64,000 nt of DNA from Kutzneria kofuensis. Its GTDB lineage: Bacteria > Actinomycetota > Actinomycetes > Mycobacteriales > Pseudonocardiaceae. Numbering within the stretch: the stretch's first letter is position 1; each line of letters starts with the position of its first letter. This document shows positions 25,903 to 33,466 of this stretch, in pieces. The notes under the pieces were generated by a model, which was given only the letters and a program-made list of their open reading frames with translations, was not told the DNA's origin and did not search any database. A program made the position numbers and the translations under genes. Location of the stretch: the NCBI RefSeq assembly GCF_014203355.1, contig NZ_JACHIR010000001.1, positions 3,474,038 through 3,538,037 of the forward strand, read 5' to 3'.

Positions 25903-25942
25903 GGCTGATGACGATTCAACCAGTTGCCGGTTCAGGAAAGGT

Positions 25943-26701
25943 TCATCGGCTGAACGAAGTCAGCGAAGCGATTCGACTGGGGAACACCGACCAGATCTCC
26001 GGCGTGTAGAAGTGGCCGCCGGGCAGTTCGTCGACCCGGACCCGGCCGGCGGCCAGCTCGGTCCACCGCTGCGCGTGCCCGGCCGGCGCCTTGCCGTCCT
26101 CGGCGCCGTAGACGACCTGCATCGGCGCCTGCACGGTGGTGCCCGGCCGGTACTGGTAGCTGGCGCTCACCGTGAGATCGGCCCGCAGCAGCGAGACGGC
26201 CATCTGCACCAGCTCCGGCTCGTCGAGCAGCGCCTGCGGCAGCTGGCCGACGGTGCTCATCCAGTGCACCAGCTCGTCGTCGCTCTGCCCGAGGTGGGGC
26301 GGCGTGCCGTCACGCAGCGGCCAGTCCGTCGGCGCCTCGCTGGCCGACACGGTCAGCGCCATCGGCCCGCGGCCCCGCCGCTCCGCGCGGGCGGCGACCT
26401 CGAACGCCATGACCGCGCCCATGCTGTGCCCGAACAGCACGTACGGCCTGGTCGCGACGTCCGTGACGACGGCGTCGACCACCTCGTCACACAGCGGGTC
26501 CCACTCCGTGGCGTACGGCTCGGTGAACCGGCCCTCCCGCCCCGGGTAGCAGACCAGCACCAGCTCCGTGTCGTCCGGCAGCTGCGTCGCCCAGGGACGG
26601 AACGGGGCGGTGCCGCCGCCGCTGTAGCCGATGCACACCAGCACCCGGCTCGCCTGGGGCCGCGGCCGCGGCCGGACCAAGATCTTGGCTCCCGTGCTCA
26701 C
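25943..26701 (-). CDS. Type II thioesterase, orphan
   Basis: A 252-residue alpha/beta hydrolase of the TEII (GrsT/RifR) type. It has the nucleophile motif VLFGHSMGAVMAFE, a catalytic Asp in VVYGAEDGKAP and a His near DELPGGHFYTPE, plus the early GYSGGGTAPFRPWATQLP typical of the family. TEIIs clear stalled acyl groups from carrier proteins of polyketide or peptide synthases. No such synthase is in the window, so it works elsewhere in the genome or is a leftover. The GTG start has a weak ribosome site (GAGG two bases away). Confidence 0.9.
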   Translation of the reverse strand: MSTGAKILVRPRPRPQASRVLVCIGYSGGGTAPFRPWATQLPDDTELVLVCYPGREGRFTEPYATEWDPLCDEVVDAVVTDVATRPYVLFGHSMGAVMAFEVAARAERRGRGPMALTVSASEAPTDWPLRDGTPPHLGQSDDELVHWMSTVGQLPQALLDEPELVQMAVSLLRADLTVSASYQYRPGTTVQAPMQVVYGAEDGKAPAGHAQRWTELAAGRVRVDELPGGHFYTPEIWSVFPSRIASLTSFSR

Positions 26702-26735
26702 GGCCTCAACCTACCCGGGCCCGTAGCCTGGTCCG

Positions 26736-27377
26736 GTGCGCCTGCTGCCGCCCCAGGCTCGCCGACCCGTGGTCGGCCTGATCGTGCTGTGTGCCGCCGT
26801 GGTCGCCGTGGGGGCGGCGCTCTACCACGGGGAACTGCGTGCCGGCCGGCTCGACGACGCCGTCGACGACCGGCTGTTCACGATCTTCGGCCGATATCGG
26901 GTGTTCCTGTACCAGCTGCTGCACGTGGCCGACCTGCAGGTGGTGGCCACGGTGCTCGCCGTCGTGGCCGTGACGGCAGTGCTGCGGGCCCGGCCGGACA
27001 TCGCGGCGCTGGCGGCGATCGGCCCGCTGGTGGCGATCGGGTTGACGGAGCTGGTGTTGAAACCGTTGGTGCGGCGTAGGTACACCGGCTGGCTGTCCTA
27101 TCCCAGCGGGCACACCGTCGGCATGCTCTCGACGTGCACGGTGCTCGGCGTGATCCTGCTGGGCGCCGGCGGGCTGACCCTTGCGCTACGCGTGGCAATG
27201 GGGGTGCTTCTGTTGGCGGCGTCCGTCATCGTGGTGCTGGCGCTGATCGTGGACGGGTTCCACTACTTCACCGACACCGTCGCCGGCACGGGCCTGGCCG
27301 TCGGGATCGTGCTGCTGGTGGCCATGGCCGTGGACACGGTCACTGGGCTGGTCGCGCGCCCGCCGGCACGGGTCTGA
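26736..27377 (+). CDS. PAP2-family membrane phosphatase
   Basis: 213 residues with about six membrane helices. The phosphatase signature is spread as KPLVRRRYTGW, YPSGHTVGM and the last motif DGFHYFTDTVAG (His and Asp). It probably removes phosphate from a lipid pyrophosphate or phosphatidate on the outer face of the membrane. The GTG start at 26736 has no clear ribosome site, so the message may be leaderless. It is divergent from the thioesterase with a 34-bp gap. Confidence 0.85.
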   Translation: MRLLPPQARRPVVGLIVLCAAVVAVGAALYHGELRAGRLDDAVDDRLFTIFGRYRVFLYQLLHVADLQVVATVLAVVAVTAVLRARPDIAALAAIGPLVAIGLTELVLKPLVRRRYTGWLSYPSGHTVGMLSTCTVLGVILLGAGGLTLALRVAMGVLLLAASVIVVLALIVDGFHYFTDTVAGTGLAVGIVLLVAMAVDTVTGLVARPPARV

Positions 27378-27482
27378 GACCACCGAACGGCGGAATTGCC
27401 GGAAGTTGCACTTAGGCAGTTCTTTACACCGTCGCCTTCCATCGCGAAAATCCTTGACCAGGGCGACGAGCGAGGTGACGGC

Positions 27483-28925
27483 GTGCGAAGGCTCGCGATT
27501 GCGGTGGCGGCGCTACTGACCGTGTTCATGGCGCTACCGGCGGCGGCCGCCCCGTCGGTCACGGCCTCCCGTGAACTGCGCGGGATGTGGATCGCCAGCG
27601 TGGCCAACATCGACTGGCCGGCCAAGCCGGGACTGCCGGTGGCGCAGCAGAAGCAGGACTACGACAGCCTGCTCGACCGGGCCAAGGCGCTCGGCGTGAA
27701 CGCGGTGTTCGTGCAGATCCGGCCGACCGCGGACGCCTTCTACCCGTCGACCCTGGAGCCGTGGTCGCAGTACCTGACCGGGACGCAGGGCCAGGATCCC
27801 GGCTACGACGTGCTGCGGTTCCTGGTGTCCGAGGCGCACAAGCGGGACCTGGAGTTCCACGCCTGGTTCAACCCGTACCGGATCAGCCTGCAGGGCGACG
27901 TCACCAAGCTGGCGCCGAACCACCCGGCGCGGCTGCACCCGGACTGGGTCGTCGGCTACGGCGGGCAGCTGTACTACAACCCCGGCATCCCGGCCGTGCG
28001 GCAGTTCGTGGAGAAGGTCATCCTCGACACGACCCGCCGCTACGACATCGACGGCGTGCACTTCGACGACTACTTCTACCCGTATCCCGTTGCCGGGCAA
28101 CAGTTCCCCGACCAGCAGACGTTCGCGCAGTACGGCGGTGGCTTCTCGAACATCGCCGACTGGCGGCGGGACAACGTCGACAAGCTGATCGGCGAGCTGT
28201 CTTCGCGGGTTCACTCCCTGAAGCCGTGGATCGCGTTCGGGGTGAGCCCGTTCGGCATCTGGCGGGACGCCCGCACCGACCCCACCGGCTCCGACACGCA
28301 GGGCGGCGTGCACGACTACGACGACCTGTACGCCGACACCCGCACCTGGATCCGCAACCGCTGGGTCGACTACATCGCGCCGCAGCTGTACTGGCCGGTC
28401 GGGTACACCATCGCCGACTACGGGAAACTGCTGCCGTGGTGGGCCCACGAGGTCGCCGGCACCGGGGTGTCGCTGTACATCGGGCAGGCCGTGTACAAGA
28501 TCGGCACCTCGAGTCCGGCCGCGTGGCTGAATCCCGAGGAGATGCCGCGGCACATCGCGCTCAACCGCGCCACCCCCGGGGTGAACGGCGACATCCTGTA
28601 CAACACCACCACCTTGCTGGCCAACCCGCTCGGGTTCGCCGACCGGCTGCGCACGGATCTGTACGCCAAGCCGGCGATCGTGCCGGTCCGGCCGACCGTC
28701 GCCGGGCATGCCCCGCTGCCGCCGCTGCTGCTTCCGTCGCACGGGAACACGCTGCGCTGGATCGGCTTCGGCACGTCCTATGCCGTCTACCAGGACGGCC
28801 AGCTGCTCACCACGCTGCGCGGCACCAGTTTCACCCTGCCTCCGGGCCGGCACAGCTACGCGGTCACCGCGCTGGACCGCACCCACCACGAGAGCCGTCC
28901 GAGCATCACCGAGGAGTACCGATGA
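27483..28925 (+). CDS. Secreted GHL10 (DUF187) glycoside hydrolase-like protein
   Basis: 480 residues from the GTG at 27483 (GAGG upstream), with a signal peptide cut near AAAAPSV. The GHL10 barrel (about 30-340) is shown by RELRGMWIASVANIDWP, NAVFVQIRPTADAFYPS, FHAWFNPYRIS, DIDGVHFDDYFYPYP and YIAPQLYWPVGY. The E. coli relative DigH acts on denuded peptidoglycan glycans. A short beta-sandwich (about 395-480) ends the protein. Its stop overlaps the ATG of the C39 peptidase (ATGA), so both are made together, probably for cell-wall work. Confidence 0.88.
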   Translation: MRRLAIAVAALLTVFMALPAAAAPSVTASRELRGMWIASVANIDWPAKPGLPVAQQKQDYDSLLDRAKALGVNAVFVQIRPTADAFYPSTLEPWSQYLTGTQGQDPGYDVLRFLVSEAHKRDLEFHAWFNPYRISLQGDVTKLAPNHPARLHPDWVVGYGGQLYYNPGIPAVRQFVEKVILDTTRRYDIDGVHFDDYFYPYPVAGQQFPDQQTFAQYGGGFSNIADWRRDNVDKLIGELSSRVHSLKPWIAFGVSPFGIWRDARTDPTGSDTQGGVHDYDDLYADTRTWIRNRWVDYIAPQLYWPVGYTIADYGKLLPWWAHEVAGTGVSLYIGQAVYKIGTSSPAAWLNPEEMPRHIALNRATPGVNGDILYNTTTLLANPLGFADRLRTDLYAKPAIVPVRPTVAGHAPLPPLLLPSHGNTLRWIGFGTSYAVYQDGQLLTTLRGTSFTLPPGRHSYAVTALDRTHHESRPSITEEYR

Positions 28926-30202
28926 GCCCTGTGCACAACAGGTTGACCAGGCTCGCCATGGTGGGCACCGTCGCCGGCGCCCTCATCGCGCAGCTCACCG
29001 CCGCCCCCGCCACCGCCGCGACCACCACGGCGCCGGTGGACTTCCACCAGTGGAACAGCGACTCCCAGTTCCACAGTGGACACTCCGACGGCCTGCTGGT
29101 CCGCAACGGCATGGTGATCGGCCGGCCCGCCGGGACCGTGCAGCACACCGAGCCGGCGCTGGGCACCACCAAGACGTACGACTACGGCACGTGGACCTCT
29201 CCCCGGTACAGCCAGCGATTCGGGGCCACGCAACTGATCGCCTCGTGGAACGCGACCACGCCGGCCGGCACCTGGCTGCAGGTGGAGATGCGCGGCACGT
29301 CGTCCACCGGCGCGCAGACCGGCTGGTACGTGATGGGCCGCTGGGCCTCCGGCGACCAGGACATCCACCGCACCAGCGTGCCCGACCAGACCGACGCCAC
29401 CGGCACCATCGACGTCGACACCTTCGAGGCCGCCGACGGCGTGCGGCTGATGTCGTACCAGCTGCGGGTCACCCTGTACCGGCTGCACGGCACCGTCGCC
29501 TCGCCGCACCTGCGGATGGTCGGCGCCATGACTTCGGCCGTGCCGGACCGCTTCTCCGTGCCGACCAGCCCGAGCGGCGGCGCGTGGGGCATCGAGCTGC
29601 CGGTGCCGCGCTACTCCCAGGACGTCCACAAGGGACAGTACCCGGAGTACGACGGCGGCGGCGAGGCATGGTGCAGCCCCACCTCGACCCAGATGGTCGT
29701 CGAGTACTGGGGCAAACACCCCACGGCGCAACAACTTTCCTGGGTCGACCCGAGTTACGCCGACCCTCAGGTGGACTACGCCGCGCGTAACACGTACGAC
29801 TACGACTACCAGGGCGCCGGCAACTGGCCGTTCAACGCCGCCTACGCCGCCAGCTACGGGTTGGACGCGCACATCACCCGGCTGCACTCGCTGCAGGAGC
29901 TGGAGGGCTACATCCGGCGGGGCATCCCGGTGATCACCTCGCAGTCCTTCCAGGCCAGCGAGCTCGACGGCGCCGGCTACTCCACGTCGGGGCACATCAT
30001 GGTGGTCGTCGGCTTCACCAAGACCGGCGACGTGATCGTCAACGACCCGGCGTCGGCCGACGACCAGGCGGTGCGCAACGTGTACAAGCGCAGCCAGTTC
30101 GAGAACGTGTGGCTGCGCACCGAACGCCCACTGCCCAGCGGCGGCGTGGGCAGCGGTTCAGGCGGGGTCGTCTACATCGTCACCCCGCACGGGATGCCGT
30201 GA
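28922..30202 (+). CDS. Secreted C39-like cysteine peptidase
   Basis: 426 residues, signal peptide ending near ATAATTT. Residues 40-220 form a beta-rich domain (FHQWNSDSQFHSGHSDGL). The C39_2 peptidase fold fills about 230-425, with Cys in GGEAWCSPTSTQMVVEYWG, His in GHIMVVVGF and Asp/Asn in VIVNDPAS. The papain-like fold suggests cleavage of a peptide or peptidoglycan stem outside the cell; the exact bond is unknown. It is translationally coupled to the GHL10 gene, so glycan and peptide cutting may be paired. Confidence 0.87.
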   Translation: MSPVHNRLTRLAMVGTVAGALIAQLTAAPATAATTTAPVDFHQWNSDSQFHSGHSDGLLVRNGMVIGRPAGTVQHTEPALGTTKTYDYGTWTSPRYSQRFGATQLIASWNATTPAGTWLQVEMRGTSSTGAQTGWYVMGRWASGDQDIHRTSVPDQTDATGTIDVDTFEAADGVRLMSYQLRVTLYRLHGTVASPHLRMVGAMTSAVPDRFSVPTSPSGGAWGIELPVPRYSQDVHKGQYPEYDGGGEAWCSPTSTQMVVEYWGKHPTAQQLSWVDPSYADPQVDYAARNTYDYDYQGAGNWPFNAAYAASYGLDAHITRLHSLQELEGYIRRGIPVITSQSFQASELDGAGYSTSGHIMVVVGFTKTGDVIVNDPASADDQAVRNVYKRSQFENVWLRTERPLPSGGVGSGSGGVVYIVTPHGMP

Positions 30203-30217
30203 CATGCCGCGCGTGCC

Positions 30218-30325
30218 GCGCGGGGCGAGGTCGCTCTGAAGCCGGTCTCTTCCCTTGGCATTCTTCGATCGATGGAAAGACTCGATCGAAGAATGCCCGC
30301 GGTCCAGAGACCGGCGCGACCTCGC
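30218..30325. repeat. Dispersed palindromic repeat, family B, copy 2 (nested hairpin)
   Basis: Three nested perfect inverted repeats: GCGAGGTCGC (30225-30234) with GCGACCTCGC (30316-30325); CCGGTCTCT (30242-30250) with AGAGACCGG (30306-30314); and GGCATTCTTCGATCGA (30257-30272) with its complement at 30282-30297 around a 9-nt loop. About 100 bases can fold into one cruciform. It lies between convergent genes and resembles the copy at 25836. Confidence 0.75.
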
Positions 30326-30347
30326 ATCCAACCGTGCAGCGGCGGTC

Positions 30348-31109
30348 TCATGCCTTCCTAGCGATCAGCCTGGTGTTGTGCGGGTTGAGCTGGTTCGCGG
30401 CGATCATCTCGGTGGCGACCTCGATGACGAAGTCGTCGGCGTCGTCACCGAGCTTGTCGGCCTGGGCGGCGAGGCCGGCGGCGCGCATGATCCGGGCCAG
30501 GGCAACGGGTTCGGCGACGAACTGGGCGTCGAGCTCGGTCGGCGGCAGCTCGATGGCCAGGCCGCTGCTCACCAGCCGGGCCACGACCTCGTCGGCGGGA
30601 TGCTGGTGCATGGCGAACGGCGTGTCGGCCAGCCGGTCCCGCCAGCGGGGCCGGTTCATCACGCCATGGAGGATGGTCACTCCGTCTTCGGAGCCTCTGG
30701 CATTGGCCCGGCTCCACTGCAGGATCAGCGCGCCGCCGGGCTTGACGGCCCGGGCCATCTCGTTCAGCGCATGGTCGATGTCGTCGAGCCAGTGCAGCAC
30801 CCAGGAGCAGTGCACGATGTCGAAGGCCGCCGGTTCGAGCTTGAGCTCACGGGCATCCCGCACCTCGACCGTCACCGGGAATCCCTCGCACAGCCGGCGG
30901 GTGGCGGCCACCATCGACGGCGAGAAGTCGCTTGCCGTCACGGCGAACCCGCGTTCGGCCATGTTCCTGGTGATCTCGCCGCTGCCGCAGCCGACGTCGG
31001 CCAGCCGCCCGCCGTGCAGCCCAGCCAGTTCCAGCGCCTCGACGGCCGTGCGGTACTGACGGCTGTTCGACCGGCGGTAGTGCTCCGCCTGCCAGACGTG
31101 GCGCTCCAT
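30348..31109 (-). CDS. Class I SAM-dependent methyltransferase
   Basis: 253 residues from the ATG at 31109 (GGGGAGG upstream). SAM-binding motif I is RLADVGCGSGEITRNMAERG, followed by VTASDFSPSMV, FDIVHCSWVLHWLDD and the ARAVKPGGALILQW strand, the general class I fold. Trans-aconitate or polyketide-type methyltransferases look similar; the substrate is not readable. It starts four bases after the TetR gene on the same strand, so the two form an operon and the regulator probably controls the enzyme. Confidence 0.87.
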   Translation of the reverse strand: MERHVWQAEHYRRSNSRQYRTAVEALELAGLHGGRLADVGCGSGEITRNMAERGFAVTASDFSPSMVAATRRLCEGFPVTVEVRDARELKLEPAAFDIVHCSWVLHWLDDIDHALNEMARAVKPGGALILQWSRANARGSEDGVTILHGVMNRPRWRDRLADTPFAMHQHPADEVVARLVSSGLAIELPPTELDAQFVAEPVALARIMRAAGLAAQADKLGDDADDFVIEVATEMIAANQLNPHNTRLIARKA

Positions 31110-31113
31110 CGGG

Positions 31114-31689
31114 TCACCTCCCCAGCGCCGCCCGCACCGCGTGGTCGGCCCGCTTGTACGCGCTGTCGTCCCCGTGCAGCAAGGATGCGGCATTGGCCGC
31201 GTGCACATGGGCGTTCAGTTCGAACGCCAGCTGTTCGGGATCGGCCTTCAGGCCCGCCTGCCCGATGGCGTCGGTGATCACCTTGAGCCACGTGCGGTCC
31301 AACTCCGCGATCGCGTCCCGGACCCGGCCCGGCTTCGCCCCGAACTCCGCGCTGACCGCCGCGAAGAAGCAGCCGCCCGGGAACACCCGGCTCTTCGAGT
31401 ACTCCAGCCAGCCACTCATCAGCTCGTACACGCGATCGACGCCGGGCGCGGTGGACAGCGTCGGGGCGATCACCTCGTCGTAGAAGATCCTCGACGCCTG
31501 CTTCACGGTGTGCAGCTGGAGCTCCTCCTTGGAGCCGAAGTGCGCGAAGACACCGCTCTTGCTCACGCCCAGCTCAGTGGCCAGCCGCCCGATCGACAGC
31601 CCCTCCAACCCCTCCACCGAGGCGATGTCCACCGCCCGCGCCAGCACCGCCTTCCGCGTCTCGGCCCCGCGCAACGTCCTGCCGTCCAC
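31114..31689 (-). CDS. TetR-family regulator of the methyltransferase operon
   Basis: 191 residues from the GTG at 31689 (GAGG eight bases upstream). The DNA-binding part is RAVDIASVEGLEGLSIGRLATELGVSKSGVFAHFGSKEELQLH; a TetR_C-like domain includes the conserved VFPGGCFFAAVSAEF segment, as in YcdC/AcnR-like groups. It is co-transcribed with the methyltransferase and divergent from the DinB-fold gene at 31822; the palindrome ACGATCGT between them is the probable operator. Confidence 0.88.
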   Translation of the reverse strand: MDGRTLRGAETRKAVLARAVDIASVEGLEGLSIGRLATELGVSKSGVFAHFGSKEELQLHTVKQASRIFYDEVIAPTLSTAPGVDRVYELMSGWLEYSKSRVFPGGCFFAAVSAEFGAKPGRVRDAIAELDRTWLKVITDAIGQAGLKADPEQLAFELNAHVHAANAASLLHGDDSAYKRADHAVRAALGR

Positions 31690-31776
31690 ACTCGCCGCCT
31701 CTCGACCCCGATCCCTGCCTCTGCTTCCCGCCCCGGCGCCGAACCGCAGAAAATCGGGCCGCCCGCCGCCCAACAA

Positions 31777-31794
31777 ATAGTACGATCGTTCGTG
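31777..31794. promoter_or_regulatory. Divergent promoter/operator region of the TetR locus
   Basis: TACTAT (minus strand, 31782-31777) is a -10 box for the TetR gene. It touches the palindrome ACGATCGT (31782-31789), followed by TCGTG. Repressor binding here would block both directions. Confidence 0.5.
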
Positions 31795-31821
31795 CAGTTT
31801 TCGAGCGAAGGGGGACCCATC

Positions 31822-32403
31822 GTGGATCTGCGTGCACTGGACCGGCGGGCGGTTGAGGACACGGTTCGGCTCTGCTCGGACATCACCGCCGACCAGCTGC
31901 GGTTGCCGACGCCGTGCGCCGACTGGACCCTGTACGGGCTGCTTCGGCACATGACCAGCCAGCACCTCGGCTTCGCCGCCGCGGCTCGGGGCGAGGTGCC
32001 TGACCTGGCCGTCTGGGACAGCGGGGACCTCGGCGACGACCCGGCCGGCGCCTACCGCGCCGCCGCCGCGCAAGCGCTTGCGGCGTTTGCCGATCCCCAG
32101 GCCACGGAGCGTTCCGTGGAGCTGACCGAGCTTCGGCGCACCCTGCCCGGCGGCGTCGCCCTGGCGTTCCACTTCATCGACTACCTCGTGCACGGCTGGG
32201 ACGTCCGGGCCACGCTCGGCCTGCCTCGCGACCTCGACCCGGAGCTGGTGGACGCCGCGTTGCGCCTGTTCGCCAACGCCGGCACCGCGCCCACCACCTC
32301 ACCGCTGCGGATCCCCTTCGCCAAGCCGCTGCCCGTGGCCGACGATGCCCCGCCGCTGGACCGCCTGCTGGCCCGGGTGGGGCGGCGGGCGGACTGGAGC
32401 TAG
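31822..32403 (+). CDS. Mycothiol-type maleylpyruvate isomerase-fold protein (TIGR03086-like)
   Basis: 193 residues from the GTG at 31822 after GAAGGGGGA. The pattern LRALDRRAVEDTV, LRLPTPCADWTLYGLLRHM and FHFIDYLVHGWDVRATLG is that of the actinobacterial MDMPI/TIGR03086 metal-binding family, a DinB fold with His, Glu/Asp and His ligands that uses mycothiol as cofactor. The reaction is likely isomerase or thiol-transferase chemistry on an electrophile, but is unassigned. It shares a control region with the TetR/methyltransferase pair. Confidence 0.83.
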   Translation: MDLRALDRRAVEDTVRLCSDITADQLRLPTPCADWTLYGLLRHMTSQHLGFAAAARGEVPDLAVWDSGDLGDDPAGAYRAAAAQALAAFADPQATERSVELTELRRTLPGGVALAFHFIDYLVHGWDVRATLGLPRDLDPELVDAALRLFANAGTAPTTSPLRIPFAKPLPVADDAPPLDRLLARVGRRADWS

Positions 32404-32407
32404 CCGC

Positions 32408-33271
32408 TCACCACCGCATGGCGGTGAAGTCGACGGGTCGCGGCTCCGCGAGTGCGGTTCGGTCGGCCAGTGCCGCCAGCCGGGCGGCCATCTCATCGGC
32501 GGGGCGGCGCATGCGGTCGCCGTGGCCGGGGAGCACCCACTCGAACCGGATCAAGGGTGCGGTGCGGGCGAGGGAGGCCGCCAGCACACGGATGTCGTAC
32601 CAGGTGATGGCTTCGGCGACCGCCAGATCGCCGGTGCTGCGGGACCAGTAGAAGGAGTCGCCGGTGAAGCAGTACTTGTCGTCGGCGACGTAGAGGACGC
32701 TGCCCTCGGTGTGGCCGGGGAACGGATGCGCAACAACGCCGGGGGTGATCTCCACCGGGTCGAGGCCGCGGATGACCTGGTCGGCGTCGGGGGAAGCGTC
32801 GAGATCGGCCTCGTGGATCCAGAGGCGGGCCCCGTACCGGTCGGCGTACTGCCGGCCGTGGGCGGCGTGATCGCGGTGGGTCAGCAGCACGTCGCTGACG
32901 GGACCGAGCCGCTCGTACCGGTCGGCCAGCTCGGGGCTCCACCTCGGCGTGTCGATCATCAGGTTGCCGGTGGAACGCCGCAGCAAGAACGAGTTCGCGC
33001 CGGCGGTGTGGCGCGAGTTGTGTCCACAGTGGAACAAGTCATCATCGAGAGCCATCGGGAACGGGTCGAGGTCGGGGTCGAGCCGGTCCGAGGTGTGCCG
33101 GATCGACCGGGTCAAACAGGCGAACCCGGCGGCGTGCAGGTCCCGGAGCTCGGCCTCGGTCTCGGGCTGTCGGATCACCGCGGACCGCCCGTCCACCTCG
33201 CCGATCAGCTCCGGCGCGAACTGCCGGGCCACATCGCAGTTCGTGCAGCGGTCGTCGACGTACCAGGTCAT
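32408..33271 (-). CDS. Metallo-beta-lactamase-fold hydrolase with short ferredoxin-like N-terminus
   Basis: 287 residues from the second ATG (33271; GGGGG six bases upstream). The MBL metal motif is DVLLTHRDHAAHGRQYA, with later ligands in HPFPGHTEGSVLYV, FTGDSFYW and VLPGHGDR. The first 60 residues (VDDRCTNCDVARQFAPELIGE) resemble a ferredoxin-type segment with just one CxxC pair, so an intact iron-sulfur cluster is doubtful. Such proteins are near thiol-metabolism genes in actinobacteria. It may hydrolyse a thioester; this is unproven. It ends four bases from the 3' end of the DinB-fold gene on the other strand. Confidence 0.82.
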   Translation of the reverse strand: MTWYVDDRCTNCDVARQFAPELIGEVDGRSAVIRQPETEAELRDLHAAGFACLTRSIRHTSDRLDPDLDPFPMALDDDLFHCGHNSRHTAGANSFLLRRSTGNLMIDTPRWSPELADRYERLGPVSDVLLTHRDHAAHGRQYADRYGARLWIHEADLDASPDADQVIRGLDPVEITPGVVAHPFPGHTEGSVLYVADDKYCFTGDSFYWSRSTGDLAVAEAITWYDIRVLAASLARTAPLIRFEWVLPGHGDRMRRPADEMAARLAALADRTALAEPRPVDFTAMRW

Positions 33272-33400
33272 GAGCATCCCCCAAGGAAGTCGGTAATCCA
33301 GGAGTACCAGTCGATTCCGGGGAAAAGAAAGCGTTGACTTTCGCGGGGACCTGCTATCGGACAAGATCGAGAACCGCGGGTTTCCTTGCCCTGCAATAGA

Positions 33401-33433
33401 AAGGTCGACCCCGACAGTGTCGGGGTCGACCTT
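33401..33433 (-). terminator. Terminator of the P450-reductase gene
   Basis: AAGGTCGACCCCGACA (33401-33416) and its exact complement (33418-33433) form a 16-bp perfect stem. On the minus strand a short T-rich CTTTCTATT follows. Confidence 0.85.
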
Positions 33434-33466
33434 GGAAGAGGATTTGTCGGCTAGCGCCCTCAGGGA

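Noticed and set aside
30348-31109. Possible GPP methyltransferase for a 2-methylisoborneol pathway
   Set aside because: It is a general class I methyltransferase coupled to a TetR gene, 6.5 kb from the encapsulin operon on an independent transcript.
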